The notes below the pieces were generated by a model. It saw nothing but the letters and a program-made list of their open reading frames with translations. It was not told the origin of the DNA and ran no database searches. DNA of 64,000 bases, taken from Plasmodiophora brassicae (lineage: Eukaryota > Endomyxa: Phytomyxea > Phytomyxea > Plasmodiophorida). A program made the position numbers and the translations under genes. This document shows, piece after piece, positions 42,834 through 53,816 of the stretch. The stretch spans positions 186,001 through 250,000 of the forward strand of contig CP145418.1 in assembly GCA_036867785.1 (NCBI GenBank), given 5' to 3'. Within the stretch, counting starts at the first letter, position 1. Each line of letters starts with the position of its first letter.

Positions 42834-43976
42834 TCAGGGACTATCGCCCAAGAGGAGTTCTCTGGCGCGACGATCGAACTCTTCTTTGCTGATGAGGTCC
42901 AGATTGAGGGCCTCCTTAAGGTTTTCGACAAGGGCCTTCGCGGTCTTGGCCTGGAGCAGGCGCTGCCTGCAGATGGCCGATGCCTCGAGGTTGGCCGAAA
43001 TCTTCGCAATCGACGCGGTCTGTCGTTCCAGCATCTGAGCGGGAGCGGGCGACGCCGGTAAGTCTCCTGATCCGGTGATCGGCTTCGTGTCAACGGAGGC
43101 GGGCTTGTGGGCAACCTCATCTGGTTGTTCTTTAGGCGCCGCAGGGATCATTGCAACCGTCGACTCTGCCATAGGTGGGACGGCAGACATTCCGTCCTTT
43201 GCGGCCTCATCTGCAACCGGTGCCGGCTCGTGGATGACGTCGGCCATGGCAGCGTCCATGATCTCCGCCTCCTCGCGAGTCAGGTAGTACCACGTCGAGC
43301 GGCGACGATCGGGCGGCTTCGAGACCCCATCATTGTCCGAAGGCGATTCCGGCGAGTGTCTACGATCCCGGATTCGTTGCTTCAGCTGCTCTTCCGACAC
43401 AGGGCAGCCGGGGAACGCTAGCTTGAAATCCGCATACACCTGCAGCGTTCTTAGACACACCCCTGATAGCATCAGCGTGACACGAACCTTCTGCCAGACT
43501 TTGAACGGCAGCACCTGAGACACGCTACCCTTGCCCTTTGCGTATTCCGCGTAGTGCTTGTCGTACGACGACATGAGGACGTTCATCATGCGTTCGTCGA
43601 CAAAGACACGCTTCCGCTTCTTGACGGCAGTCTGATCCGGCTTAACGTCATCGGACCGTTGCCCGCCGCCGTGGGTAACTGGAGCCTCACCGGACACCGT
43701 ACTGTCCGACCTGGCACCGTCGCCACTGCCGGCATCCGCCATGATCGCCGTTTTTCGCACCGACCTCTGCGGATATTTGACTGGTGTTCCAGGACGAGCC
43801 GATTGTTCGAAAGTCCGGGGCTCCTGATTTAAACTCGGGATCGGCGGGTAGACGCGCGTCTGCCGCACAGGATCCTCGACGACCTGCTCCGAAGCGCCAC
43901 TCATCTTTGTTGGGGCGCCGGCCATGTCCGACCCATCGCCTGCACTGCCGTCCGCCAGGTTCGCTGCTACTGGCAT
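42834..43976 (-). CDS. Unknown protein with Myb/trihelix-like basic domain
   Basis: An open frame of about 380 residues without needed introns. The N-terminal 130 residues are disordered; MADAGSGDGARSD at 43742 is a possible later start. Then KKRKRVFVDERMMNVLMSSY, DKHYAEYAKGKGSVSQVLPF and KVWQKVRVTLMLSG suggest a basic helical domain reminiscent of Myb/trihelix DNA binding, followed by ADFKLAFPGCPVSEEQLKQR. The end is helical (AKTAKALVENLKEALNLDL). Nuclear localisation is suggested by KKRKR. I do not recognise a family. It is tail to head with the nucleoside hydrolase on the same strand, 163 bp apart. Confidence 0.5.
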   Translation of the reverse strand: MPVAANLADGSAGDGSDMAGAPTKMSGASEQVVEDPVRQTRVYPPIPSLNQEPRTFEQSARPGTPVKYPQRSVRKTAIMADAGSGDGARSDSTVSGEAPVTHGGGQRSDDVKPDQTAVKKRKRVFVDERMMNVLMSSYDKHYAEYAKGKGSVSQVLPFKVWQKVRVTLMLSGVCLRTLQVYADFKLAFPGCPVSEEQLKQRIRDRRHSPESPSDNDGVSKPPDRRRSTWYYLTREEAEIMDAAMADVIHEPAPVADEAAKDGMSAVPPMAESTVAMIPAAPKEQPDEVAHKPASVDTKPITGSGDLPASPAPAQMLERQTASIAKISANLEASAICRQRLLQAKTAKALVENLKEALNLDLISKEEFDRRARELLLGDSP

Positions 43977-44329
43977 CAAGGAAGTTTTGACGGGAGTTCT
44001 ACGGAGTCCGCCCAGAAACCCACCGACTGCCGACTGGCCGACCCAACTTTGGGGCTCCTATTTTGAACCCTTCTGGCTCCTGCCGGGCACCACGCCTCTA
44101 TGCAACTTTCCCATTGAAAATCCTGTTTGCATACAATCATTTGAGCGGCGTTGGCACATGGGTAACGCAGACCGTCAAGGTGACAGGATGATCATGCTTC
44201 ACAGATTACTCTTGGCTTTCTTGCTCTTGTCAGCGATCGAGGCAATGACTTTACGAATGGTCTTCTGGAAAACAGGGTCGGACCCAATCCGTTCCGAGTC
44301 GGCTACTGTAGCAATCGCTCAGTTTAGAA
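43977..44329. other. Gene-free interval
   Basis: About 350 bp, the upstream region of the Myb-like gene and the downstream region of the isomerase. No recognisable content. Confidence 0.5.
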
Positions 44330-45181
44330 TCATCGGCCGCTCTTGTTCGACTTACTGTCAAGGGCCTCCTCTCGTTTCATCTTCTCGGCGAAGCTCTGTC
44401 GCAGAAACGCCATCGTGTTGCCACGTGCGCCTTGATCCACCTTGGAACACCTGACAAGTTGGGCCAACGCCGCATCCCGCATGGTCTCAGGTGTATCAAA
44501 GACGGCGTCAACGAACCCGATCTCTTTCGCCTTGTGAGCAGGCATTACTGTCCCCAAGGGCAGGATGCGTTCTGCATGCCGCGTCCCAACCGTCTGAGCG
44601 AACACGTCGCACAGCCAGCGTGGAACGGTCAGCCCGACAGCGACTTCGTTGAGTCCGATTGCCGCCTTCCCGTTTAGCATGAATCGATAATGACAGGCCA
44701 GGGAAATGATAGCGCCGCCGCCAGGGGCATGCCCTGATTACAGAAACTGTTCAGATAGCAGCAAGGGACGTTTGTAGATGTACACAGACCCTGAATGCAG
44801 GCAATGGACACCAGCTTAGATGTGTAAATCCGCAGGAACATATTCCTAAGACTCTTCCAGAAATGCAACCAAGGCTTCATTTCGCCGACAAACAGGGACA
44901 GGTCGATGCCAGCCGAGAAGAAGCCCGGGACCGACGACGTAATCAGGAACCCTTTCACAGCCGGATTCGCCTCCATTGTATCGATCGCAGATACGATCCC
45001 ATCAACAACGACTGTCGCAACGACCACCCATTAGCACTCGAATGCGCAAGGCGACATCACGCGCACACTAACGCTGTACAAGCGCGTTTGCGGGCGGGCG
45101 CTGCATCTTAACGATACCATACGATCCCGTCCCCGATGGCAGCGCATGAATCTCGAGCGCGACAGGCGCCGGCACAGCCAT
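44330..45181 (-). CDS. Enoyl-CoA delta isomerase (ECI/crotonase family)
   Basis: Multi-exon model starting MAVPAPVALEIHALPSGTGS at 45181. It reads IVKMQRPPANALVQ, then across a ~60-bp intron LVVDGIVSAIDTMEANPAVK, GFLITSSVPGFFSAGIDLSL (oxyanion-hole loop), WLHFWKSLRNMFLRIYTSK, an ACIQG.APGGGAI segment by splicing, LACHYRFMLNGKAAIGLNEV, AVGLTVPRWLCDVFAQTVG and HAERILPLG. This is close to mitochondrial ECI1, which moves the double bond of unsaturated enoyl-CoAs in beta-oxidation. The catalytic glutamate of ECI1 falls at IGLNEV. No clear mitochondrial presequence is visible; an upstream exon could add one. Confidence 0.8.
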
Positions 45182-45427
45182 GAGGACCTCTCACGGAGTC
45201 AACGTTCACACGAACGTGACAAACAAACGGTTACGAAAATCACAAAACGTGGGCGGCGCCCTCTACCGTCGAGACCCGAGACTAAAACCCATTTCCAGCC
45301 AAGTTTGCGCGATGTGGGCCGCGTTACGTACCCAGGCTTGGGGGAGAAATTTTATAAAGAAGCTTCGTGAATCGACTGAATCGTTTGCTTCGCGCTCAAC
45401 GGAAAGACGCCCCAGATGCTATATGGG

Positions 45428-45706
45428 CTATGGTGGTTGGTCCTGATCGTAGCCCTTAGCGATGGCGCGGCCGAGGATTTCGGTCAGTGGTGGGCGGGTT
45501 TGAGGTTTCGCATCGCGCTCCCTCTGATCGAGTTGTTGATCGAATACCTGTTCGGCTAGGCCCTTGCCGGTAGCGGCTGTGTCACCCGTGTACTCCTTGG
45601 CGGCTTTCTCGATCACCTTCGATTCGTTGATTTGGTCGACGACAAACAGGCCCGCCTTCGTCGCGACTCCCGCGATTGGCTCTGCGATTTGCTTCAGAGG
45701 GTCCAT
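45428..45706 (-). CDS. Small acidic/polar helical protein, unknown
   Basis: 92 residues in one exon: MDPLKQIAEPIAGVATKAGL, VVDQINESKVIEKAAKEYTG and QTRPPLTEILGRAIAKGYDQ. Predicted helical, soluble, with no signal or membrane segment. A clear ATG and stop, codon use like its neighbours. No family recognised; moderate chance of being a real gene. Confidence 0.45.
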   Translation of the reverse strand: MDPLKQIAEPIAGVATKAGLFVVDQINESKVIEKAAKEYTGDTAATGKGLAEQVFDQQLDQRERDAKPQTRPPLTEILGRAIAKGYDQDQPP

Positions 45707-46619
45707 GACGGCTGGCGCATGCTCAACGCGATTGATGAGACCGGTGCACCAGTGATTAATTTAGCTTGTCGGGACGGTGCGGGTTGGTCAACTCAGTTCA
45801 AAGTGAGTTCCGTGTCGACGCAAATTCAAGCAACTGCTACGCCAACGATACCGGTGAATTCCCCGAAGTCCATCGTTGACCAGTATCCTCTCGTTGTAAA
45901 TAATGTCCTCATTTGTTTTTCTAACCCATAAATTCGGTTATGATCGGCCGGTGTTGTATGAGTAGAGTCGGTTCGACTACCTCGATAACATCCACTCCCG
46001 TTGTGACGTCCTGGCCAACTGCGGCACTCGCCGCCATTGACAGTTCTGCTTGTGGATTAATTGTATTCCGGTCTACTGTCTCCAGTACCGGCCTCGCGTT
46101 CTTTCGCGGTACGTATAGATACCAATTTCCGATACCTGACGTCACTGTTTCGCGCTGTTGTTCGAAGCGAGAACGGGAGCTCGAAGGCGATGCAACGAGC
46201 GCACCACTCGTTCACAGAACGAATGCTGGCGTGTTGCGGTCGGGTGCGGATTCTCGTCACCTGTCCTCACGTTGTTGTCGACAGCGTGCGTGCTAGGAAG
46301 AACCGAGTTACGTACTCGACAGGTCTCGTTCTTGAAGGCAACTGGTCAGCACAGCCAGCTCCAAAGTTGACCTCGAAACGGAACTCTATTCACCCTGAAA
46401 TTGCTCTCCAGCTCCCGCGCAGCCAGGGGAACTTTGTCTGCGTTGCCGCTCACCAAGCACTGGATCAGAGATCAGAGCTAGCGCGCGCTGGGGTTTCCAT
46501 GAAACGTTAATATCGTCCGCGTGTTTTACACTGTTCCGATTCGCCGAGCGCAGTTCTTAGGCCACTACTAGGTAGTGCATCCTCCGAAACTTGGTCATTC
46601 TCCAATTGTCGAACCTGCA
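45707..46619. other. Gene-free stretch, about 0.9 kb
   Basis: Frames on both strands at 45921-46510 have no family, no membrane or signal pattern and no consistent splicing. The 3' end includes the upstream region of the GH16 gene. Confidence 0.4.
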
Positions 46620-47882
46620 ATGATGACGCAAGGGATGCTGATGTTGTTGGTGGCCGTTGGGGTTACGGCCAGGACTGCGCTGGCTGTCTATATCCGGACG
46701 GAGTCGTGGACGCCGACCAACTTCCTGGACCAGTTCGACTTCTTCGATGGCCCTGACCCGACGCACGGTTACGTTGAGTATGTGGACCGCTCCACCGCGT
46801 CGTCCCGTGGCCTCCTGCCCGTTGTTGACGGTGTTCAACTTCTTCGTGCCGACAGCACGACCGTTCTCGACGCGAGTGTCGTCGGACGCCGATCTGTCCG
46901 TATCCATTCCAAGCAGACTTTCAATAGCGGCCTCTTCTTGCTCGATATCACCCATATGCCTGTAGGATGCGGTACATGGCCCGCCTACTGGTTTGTTGGG
47001 AAAGGTAACGAATGCGAGGGTCACGGTAGTCGTACGTAGTTGTACTGACTGACGCGCCATTCTGATATAGGCGAGTTTGATGTCCTTGAAGGAATCAACA
47101 ACGAGACCAGCAACTATGTCGTGTACCACACGGAGGAAACGTGCACTCTGAACGCTACCCGGCATCAGACAGCGACCGTCCTGACAACGAGTTGTCACAC
47201 TGTTCCAACTGGGTGCGGGAATCAGGCAACCACGCCCGGCTCCTACGGTACTGCTTTCAACAACAACGGCGGTGGGATCTACGCGGCTTTATGGGATAAG
47301 ACGGGCATCTTCATCTGGATGTTTCCCAGACAAGCCATCCCTAACGACATCGTCCAGGGGTCGCCCCACCCGGATCTCTGGCCAATCCCAATGACGAACT
47401 TGTCGTTCAGTGCTTCGTCATGCGCCGCGACAGCATTCGGCAACACGAACATTGTCATGGACTTGACGTTCTGTGGCGACTGGGCTGGATCAAAATGGGT
47501 CTGGGAGGCGTCCGACTGTCAAGTTCTCGCGCCGACCTGCAACGCGTTCGTCGCAGCGAATCCGCATGCCTTCAAGGAAGCGTACTTCGGGATACGATCG
47601 CTCGACATATTCCAGACGCCTGATAACATCAAACCTGTTGCAGATCCAACCGAGCGCTCTGTTATGATGGGGGTGTCGCTGACGTTGCTCCTGTTGGGCG
47701 CTATGTCAGTGTGCTGGATCATGCATGCTTGTCGACGATGGGTTCAAGCAAGGCCTCGCCAACCTGCTGCTAAACGAGTCAGCCGCAGCAGGGTTCGACA
47801 AAACTACGCTGGCCAGGAGAACCAGCACGAACGACATTGGAGCCATGAAGCGGTACTGAACGAGGCGCATGAAGTGGCATAG
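46620..47882 (+). CDS. GH16 beta-glucanase-like protein, membrane-anchored
   Basis: Exons 46620-47004 and 47071-47882 with a 66-bp phase-1 intron, 398 residues. A signal peptide MLMLLVAVGVTARTALA starts the protein. YIRTESWTPTNFLDQFDFFD, then CGTWPAYWFVGKG, and across the splice GEFDVLEGINNETSN carry the GH16 catalytic site E-x-D-x-x-E. Later MFPRQAIPNDI and LTFCGDWAG fit the beta-jelly roll of endo-1,3(4)-beta-glucanases. A C-terminal TM segment MGVSLTLLLLGAMSVCWIM and a short basic tail follow. Such enzymes cleave or remodel 1,3/1,4-beta-glucans, either the organism's own wall or food/host material. Well supported by the spliced active site. Confidence 0.85.
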
Positions 47883-47987
47883 GATCCGTCGGGGCCAATT
47901 GGACAATGCCGCCTCCAGCATGGTGGACGCCCAGTCTTGTCATACAGTTAAGGGATCCCAACACTCGGCCACACGGATGATATGCTA

Positions 47988-48241
47988 GGTTCAACCCGGC
48001 CTTACGTCAGGTCAACGTGACCGCTTTCCCTGCCGTCTTTCATCCACTAAAGGGCGTTCCGGTTAAGCTGTCCGGGATGAACGCCCACAACGTCGTACTC
48101 GAAATGGACGCCACGTACGAGGATGTCGTTTCCGCGCTTCAGCGTGCTTTGTTCTACGCGTACATCGATGCGGAGTTCGAGCTTTGTACGTCCGATGGCG
48201 CTCTGATCGCCAAGGACACCCCCTTCAAATTATTCCCATTC
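47988..48241. repeat. Inverted duplication, left arm (254 bp)
   Basis: Starts GGTTCAACCCGGCCTTACG and ends at ATTCCCATTC. It matches 48362-48615 in inverse orientation over the same length with no indels and about seven mismatches. It duplicates part of the 48230-48772 gene. Confidence 0.92.
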
Positions 48242-48772
48242 AACATTAACTCGAGCAGGGGCGGCGGTCGAAAGCACCTGTGGGCTTGTCCGCAAGGAGG
48301 AATTCGACCAGACCGACAATACCGAATACCTCTGCCCCTCTAGTACTGTCGATGCCTTCAGGAATGGGAATAATTTTAAGGGGATGCCCTTGGCGATCAG
48401 AGCGCCATCGGACGTACAAAGCTCGAACTCCGCATCGATGTACGCGTAGAACAAAGCACGCTGAAGCGCGGAAACGACATCCTCGTACGTCGCGTCCATT
48501 TCGAGTACGACGTTGTGGGCGTTCATCCCGGACAGCTTAACCGGAACGCCCTTTAGTGGATGAAAGAAGGCAGGGAAGGCGGTCAAGTTGACCTGACGTA
48601 AGGCCGGGTTGAACCCTCCACGATTGCCGCGACGACGGGCCCCTTCGGTTTCTCGATGCGCCTCCGCGATCGACAGCAGCTGCGCCCGTGTGCCCTTCAA
48701 CTGTTGGCCTATTGGACAATCAGGAGAATGAAGGCCAGATGCTCTGTGGCAGATGACGCAGGACGCTGGCAT
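48230..48772 (-). CDS. CxxC-type small protein containing the duplicated segment
   Basis: 180-residue open frame starting MPASCVICHRASGLHSPDCP, a C-x2-C...C pattern that might bind zinc. Middle: LTAFPAFFHPLKGVPVKLSG, MNAHNVVLEMDATYEDVVSA, FYAYIDAEFELCTSDGALIA. The plus-strand arm repeats the middle part from VTAFPAVFHP to FKLFPF but has no N-terminus, so this minus-strand copy looks like the source. The last 50 residues cross the spacer into the other arm and are probably not original. A protein-interaction fold (PB1-like, from EMDATYEDVVSAL...) is conceivable but not demonstrated. Confidence 0.45.
   Translation of the reverse strand: MPASCVICHRASGLHSPDCPIGQQLKGTRAQLLSIAEAHRETEGARRRGNRGGFNPALRQVNLTAFPAFFHPLKGVPVKLSGMNAHNVVLEMDATYEDVVSALQRALFYAYIDAEFELCTSDGALIAKGIPLKLFPFLKASTVLEGQRYSVLSVWSNSSLRTSPQVLSTAAPARVNVEWE
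48362..48615. repeat. Inverted duplication, right arm (254 bp)
   Basis: Inverse of 47988-48241 at roughly 97 percent identity. The 120-bp spacer 48242-48361 separates the arms. A transcript through both would fold into a 254-bp hairpin. Confidence 0.92.
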
Positions 48773-48816
48773 CGCAGAAGCGGAAATGGCAGACCTGGAA
48801 ATGCCGCACGGACTCC

Positions 48817-49454
48817 TATAGATCTGTTATATAACGCTTGGCGGGGGGGTGGGCGTTATATAACGTTATGTAACGTTATATAACGGTTATATAACGGTTA
48901 TATAACGCCCTTTTTGGAGACGCTTGGAGACCGCCCCGGACAGCCCGGACTGCGCGGAGAGGCCGTGGAAATCCGGCGGACTCGCATTGACATCTCGAAG
49001 CAGACTTGAAGACGCGAATATTGAACGCCAGACTGCAGTGTGTTTCAATTCGTCCCAACTCAAGCGAAAGGTCCCGGACGCACGCCCGATAGACGGACTC
49101 CTCAAGCACCTCATCAGTTTCCACTCCTGACAGAATCTCTGTGGGATCTGCTGCCGGTGGATGCGAAGATGACGACGTGATTGATCCTGTCGACGACTTC
49201 GAATTTGTAGATGCCTGTGATCGCGAGGTCGACCGCGTAGTGAATCCAAACGAAATTGACGACCACGTGACCTACAGCGACTCTGATACCGAGGAAGTGG
49301 TCGTAGAATCAGGATGGGTGTGAAACATGACCGGTACACTGTTATTCGTTATAAATGGAATATAACGCGTTATATAACGCCTCTGTGACATAACGTTATA
49401 TAACGCGTTATATAACGCCCGTTATATAACGCCAAAATAACTAACAGATCTATA
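48817..49454. mobile_element. hAT-like non-autonomous element, 638 bp
   Basis: Perfect 13-bp terminal inverted repeats TATAGATCTGTTA / TAACAGATCTATA. The 8-bp direct repeat CGGACTCC flanks it (48809-48816 and 49455-49462). An 8-bp target duplication is typical of hAT elements. About a dozen copies of the palindrome GTTATATAAC(G) cluster in the outer 80-100 bp at both ends. The interior has two short plus-strand frames (LEDANIERQTAVCFNSSQLK and an acidic DPVDDFEFVDACDREVDRV) of unknown nature. Confidence 0.8.
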
Positions 49455-49462
49455 CGGACTCC

Positions 49463-52249
49463 AGACGGTGTTGAGTAGGTAGGTCCCCGCGGCCTGCGGG
49501 CTGCGAGGCGGTGTTCGAGAAATGAGCCAGGGTGCCCCGTCGGAGTGCGTTGCACGTCCCGGATTCCGTACGGCTGAGTGATCAGTCGACCGCGTAGGTA
49601 GTCTGGGGTTATGTGCATACTGATTCACCAGAGAATGCTGACGGTGACGCTTCTTCTTTGAGCACAGGCGTGAATACGAGCGTCGTCGAGCAGCGGGCCG
49701 ATCTCCAGCAGGACATCATCGCCGGGAATCGTTTTCGTGGGATTCTTCATCAAACCCAGAGCGAACGGCGCTGCCCTCCCCAACATTGCTAAAAGGCGAT
49801 TGAAGTGCAGTGCAGAGGCTGGATGCTTTCGAGCTGAATTTGATGTACTACTACGAGGTACCCGTGTTCGACGCAGTCGAGGAATGTGTCAAGCGCTTTC
49901 GTTGCATCTGGGCAGTTATGGTATGCAGTTATGCTATGCTGTCAGTGTCTATCATTTTACGCTCTGCGACTGCCCATACTAACCCGCCTCCATCAGGCAA
50001 TGGATTACATCGAGCCCTGTACATGAGCTGTCCAGGCCAGAACGGCAAGCAATGCGGCATCACAGGTCGTTTGGCAAATCGGCCCTTTCAAGTTCCATGG
50101 GGCATTTATGTTCACGTCTTCGGATGTCCAACGACATGTCAGTTTGCCGCCGTTGTTTAGTATCGGTTGACTACTGACGATCTGTGCAAACTGATATAGT
50201 TAAGGCAATGCGTCGAGGTACGACGTCTTCACACTTTCCGGAAAACAGTTTGAAGACATGCTAGAGCACCTCGACGCATTGCCTTCCGACAAGAGGTTAG
50301 GGCGGCGTGCGCTCGCTCGTTCAGCTCCATGATGATGTGCGCCTCAAAGGTGACGAAGAGATTCGACGTAGCATGACATCGGGAAACGCTGAAGATCGTG
50401 GTGGATTCCGTCACCCGGGTTATGACGTCTACCTCGTCGTTCCTCTATGCAATTTCGGACACACGTCGAATTACGTGCATGTCCCATGCACGCCGTCTGC
50501 ATGCGTGCTATTCGCCCGCTGCTTCAAGCGATCGATGTTTACGGCTCGGGTTCGTCATATTACAAACCTGCGGTAAGCAGCCCTGCTCGACTAGCTGGGA
50601 AAACACCATTTGTGAAGACTGAGAAATTGTATTGTCCTGCAGGCGGTCCTGTTCCCATATGGGCTTGGCCAACAACGCTGCCTACGTATTCTGCGAAAGT
50701 GAAGTCTGGTGTCAAATGGTCCTCTCTGGCTTTTGAAGTCGATGTGGCATTGGAGAACCTTACGTGGGTACCGCGAACGGGATCAGTTTCGAGACCAAGG
50801 AATCCCTGCTGACTCTCTCGTTTGGCTAGGCGACATTGTCATTGGGGTCTGGTGGTCTGTTGTTTCGCGGGTGCTCGTTCGAACCCGTCCAGACTCTCCC
50901 ATTGCTTCGTCCTTAATTGCGGCGTCTCGTTTTCTCGATGTGCTGTCATTTATTATGCTCCCTAACGCTCGAATCTACGGTAGAATCTGTCATGCCGTGC
51001 GGGCTAAAGACCATCTCGGTATACGTTTCATAATCGGCTCCACCATCGTTCATATTGACCTAATCGTGTTGTGTTCAGATGCATTCGCTTGTTACGTTGC
51101 CGGAAATAATCAAACGATGGGGACCGCTGACCGGTTTTGTTTGGGTCTGGCCGATGGAACACTGGTTGCCTTTTATGAAACGGTCACCATTTCGTCGTAC
51201 GTACCTACAGCTGATCAATGGAGCTGCATTTCTGCGAGGCGACGTTCACTATTCGCTGAGGAATGACAGCCCATCCCTATTTGGTAATGCCCACTCATCT
51301 GTCGACGATGTTCATCGGTCTGCGCCCTCCGCTGTCGACTGTCGACCTTAACGAGACGATGCAGTGCTGGTTGCATGTTCATCTGTACTCTAGTACATAC
51401 CATACAGGTCCTCTATGCGAAGGCATCGGAGAATCCCAGTGATCTTGATTCGTTCGCTGGTATGTTTTGTCACCTTCAAAACGTGAATCTGTTCTCCGAG
51501 TTGCAGAACTCGTCATTCGGCCCAGTCTGTCTTCCGAAAACTCTTCAAGCCAGTTCTCGTGCTGGTTTCGGTAATGAGTTGGTCTTTGAAATATGGCGTA
51601 CTGCAATTGGTTGGAGTACCGTTTCAGGTAGATGTATGTTTTGGACGTAGGACGCTGACGAGTCGTACAAGATATGCAACCCAAAGTTTGTCGTCGAGTT
51701 CTAAAGGTCTGGCCTCTACATGGGCGACTAAGCAACCTCGACATGCCCCTTCTAAACTGGTCGCGTCGGTTGGCATATGAAGCGGATTCAATATGCCCAC
51801 CTGGGCGGATGGTACAAACGTCATGCGTGCGACAAGCCGTACGATCGAGTTCTTCCCCGATGTTATCCTAGCCGTATGTGCGTTTCTTCTTTTGGATGTT
51901 AATTTGCTTGTCGTGATGTAGGAAATGGGTGGTATCCTGGAAGCGCAGATCCGATGTTGCTGGCCCTTCGTGAGGTCGTGCTAAACGACGTCGTTACGAT
52001 TCTAGCATCAGTCATCCACACGAATGCGATCGTGAAGGCGGCAATGGTCTGCATTGAATCGCGAAGCAACAATATGAGTGCTGAACACTGCAATCGCACA
52101 GGTCGATTTGACGATTTACATCTAGATGTGAATCGTCAAACAGCCTATGCAAATTGTTTATACTCTATGAGTGGCAATTCAAATCGTAGCTAGGATCGCC
52201 TTGAACGGAATGGCACTATAGAGTCTTAGTGAACTGCACTAACGAACAA
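49463..52249. other. Decayed accessory DNA
   Basis: About 2.8 kb with lower GC than the gene regions and many short frames that shift. One piece, below, looks like transposon protein. Frames such as GITGRLANRPFQVPWGIYVH or FVKTEKLYCPAGGPVPIWAW have no family I recognise. Probably one or more dead elements. Confidence 0.4.
51076..51290 (+). pseudogene. Possible DUF4218-like fragment of a CACTA-type DNA transposon
   Basis: The frame reads MHSLVTLPEIIKRWGPLTGF, then WVWPMEHWLPFMKR and GDVHYSLRND. H-x-L-V-x-L-x-x-I...GP...E+...K is the pattern of DUF4218 domains found beside TNP2 transposases. Only this fragment is recognisable, and the surrounding frames are broken. Low confidence. Confidence 0.3.
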
Positions 52250-52323
52250 GCCTGACTAGCTCAATTGGTTAGAGCGTGGGACTCTTAATCTCAAGGCTCC
52301 GGGTTCGAGCCCCGGGTTGGGCT
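52250..52323 (+). tRNA. tRNA-Lys (CTT), copy 1
   Basis: Cloverleaf reads GCCTGAC acceptor, GCTC...GAGC D arm, TGGGA-CTCTTAA-TCTCA anticodon arm with anticodon CTT, AGGCT variable loop, CCGGG-TTCGAGC-CCCGG T arm, GTTGGGC acceptor. No intron. A T-run terminator (TTTTTT) follows within 5 bases. Confidence 0.97.
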
Positions 52324-52974
52324 TCCTTTTTTCTTCCGCGACATCACGGTACCGGGTACCCTATCACGCAGGTCTGGACGACTGATTCACGGGATGAATG
52401 GGCATCTCATGTTGGCTGCAACTAATCACATGATTGCAGGCATTTCACGAGACGTTCTGATATATATCGGCGAGACTGCGCAGCTGTGGGCGCGATGGCC
52501 TGTGCTGTCCCCGCGTCAGACCTTGATGCCATGTAAGACCCGCGGAAAATGCCGATGCAGACTGGGGTGGCAGGACCTGAGAGAAGGTGTGGGCTGCAGA
52601 CGCCGATGGATTGGGACGGAAGGGGGCATGGCTGGAATGAAACGCATCACGATCGACAACCTGCATAATATGCGCCTCCAGCTTGTCACGACGATGATGA
52701 CCAAGGCAAGGACGAGGCCGGAGCTTAAACAATATTGATTCGAGGCATGTCAACCTGGAATTCGACCTGATGGCAACCAGTTGCGGACGTACGTGGTGAC
52801 TCGCCTGAAGCCGCTCATGTGCTAGCTGTCCGAATCGGCGTGTGCACTCCTTAAAAGCATCTCACGTACGATGCAAATCCGAAACATTTTCTGAAGACGT
52901 TCGTATCCTTCCTCTCGGGATATGGATGAATATAATTATCTTAAATGCGGAGAAAAACGTGTTGTTATCAGCGT
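52324..52974. other. Spacer between the two tRNA genes
   Basis: About 650 bp. Frames on both strands lack recognisable content. The two tRNA genes differ in flanks beyond the mature sequence. Confidence 0.45.
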
Positions 52975-53048
52975 GCCTGACTAGCTCAATTGGTTAGAGC
53001 GTGGGACTCTTAATCTCAAGGCTCCGGGTTCGAGCCCCGGGTTGGGCT
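52975..53048 (+). tRNA. tRNA-Lys (CTT), copy 2
   Basis: Identical in all 74 positions to the copy at 52250-52323, same strand. A TTTT terminator follows at about 53053. Presumably a tandem or dispersed copy with diverged flanks. Confidence 0.97.
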
Positions 53049-53816
53049 CTACTTTTGTTACATTCCTTTTTGAAAGTTGACACACTCATTTCAGCCACGT
53101 CTGTACTTACCACTGATACTGGCGTATTTCCCGTTTCGCTCGAGCAATACCGCTACAACGCATGAGTTGCCCTGAGGAATTGTTGTGCGTTCCTCGCCGT
53201 CCTTGGCGCCTGTGGAATCGCCATCAGGCTTCCATATCGATCCTCGCGGGATTATGTCACGCGCTCCCGCCCGTTGCAATAGGAACCAGCGTTAGCGAAT
53301 CGACAAGAACCCCTCACCCTCAGATAGGGAGGCGACTCCACGGTGGCTGGCATTTGCATGTGTTAGATCGTGGTACGTTATCATGAGTTCTTTCGAGTCG
53401 CAACCGTCACATAAGCGTGCACGCTTTATATTGTGAGGGGGGAGCACACGTGTGCTCCCGTAATTTGCGATACGGAAACAAGCGAAAGCACCCTTCAGCG
53501 TCTCATTATAGTGAGAACCTGTTTCCGACGGCAGCCTTACCTGAATTGACCGTCTGGGCTTGTCAGTCTATCACCGTGGGGAACGGTGTCCGGCTGTGGG
53601 AGCGTAGAAGTCGTATGATCAAAGGGTGCCTGCTGGACAACCATATCATCGCCACATGTCAGAAATGTCGTCCACTACCTTTTACTAAGTGCTAATTTTG
53701 TCCGCTTGAGTCGATATCGGCGCCTGCGAGAAAAGCGATAAATTAAACTCAAATAGACTAAGAGTCGATATGTTAGACTGCCAAGCGTTGTTTATTCGTA
53801 CAAGCGTGAAAGAGCT
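53049..53816. other. Gene-free stretch
   Basis: About 770 bp of short, shifting frames; nothing recognised. Composition like the decayed DNA before the tRNA genes. Confidence 0.4.
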
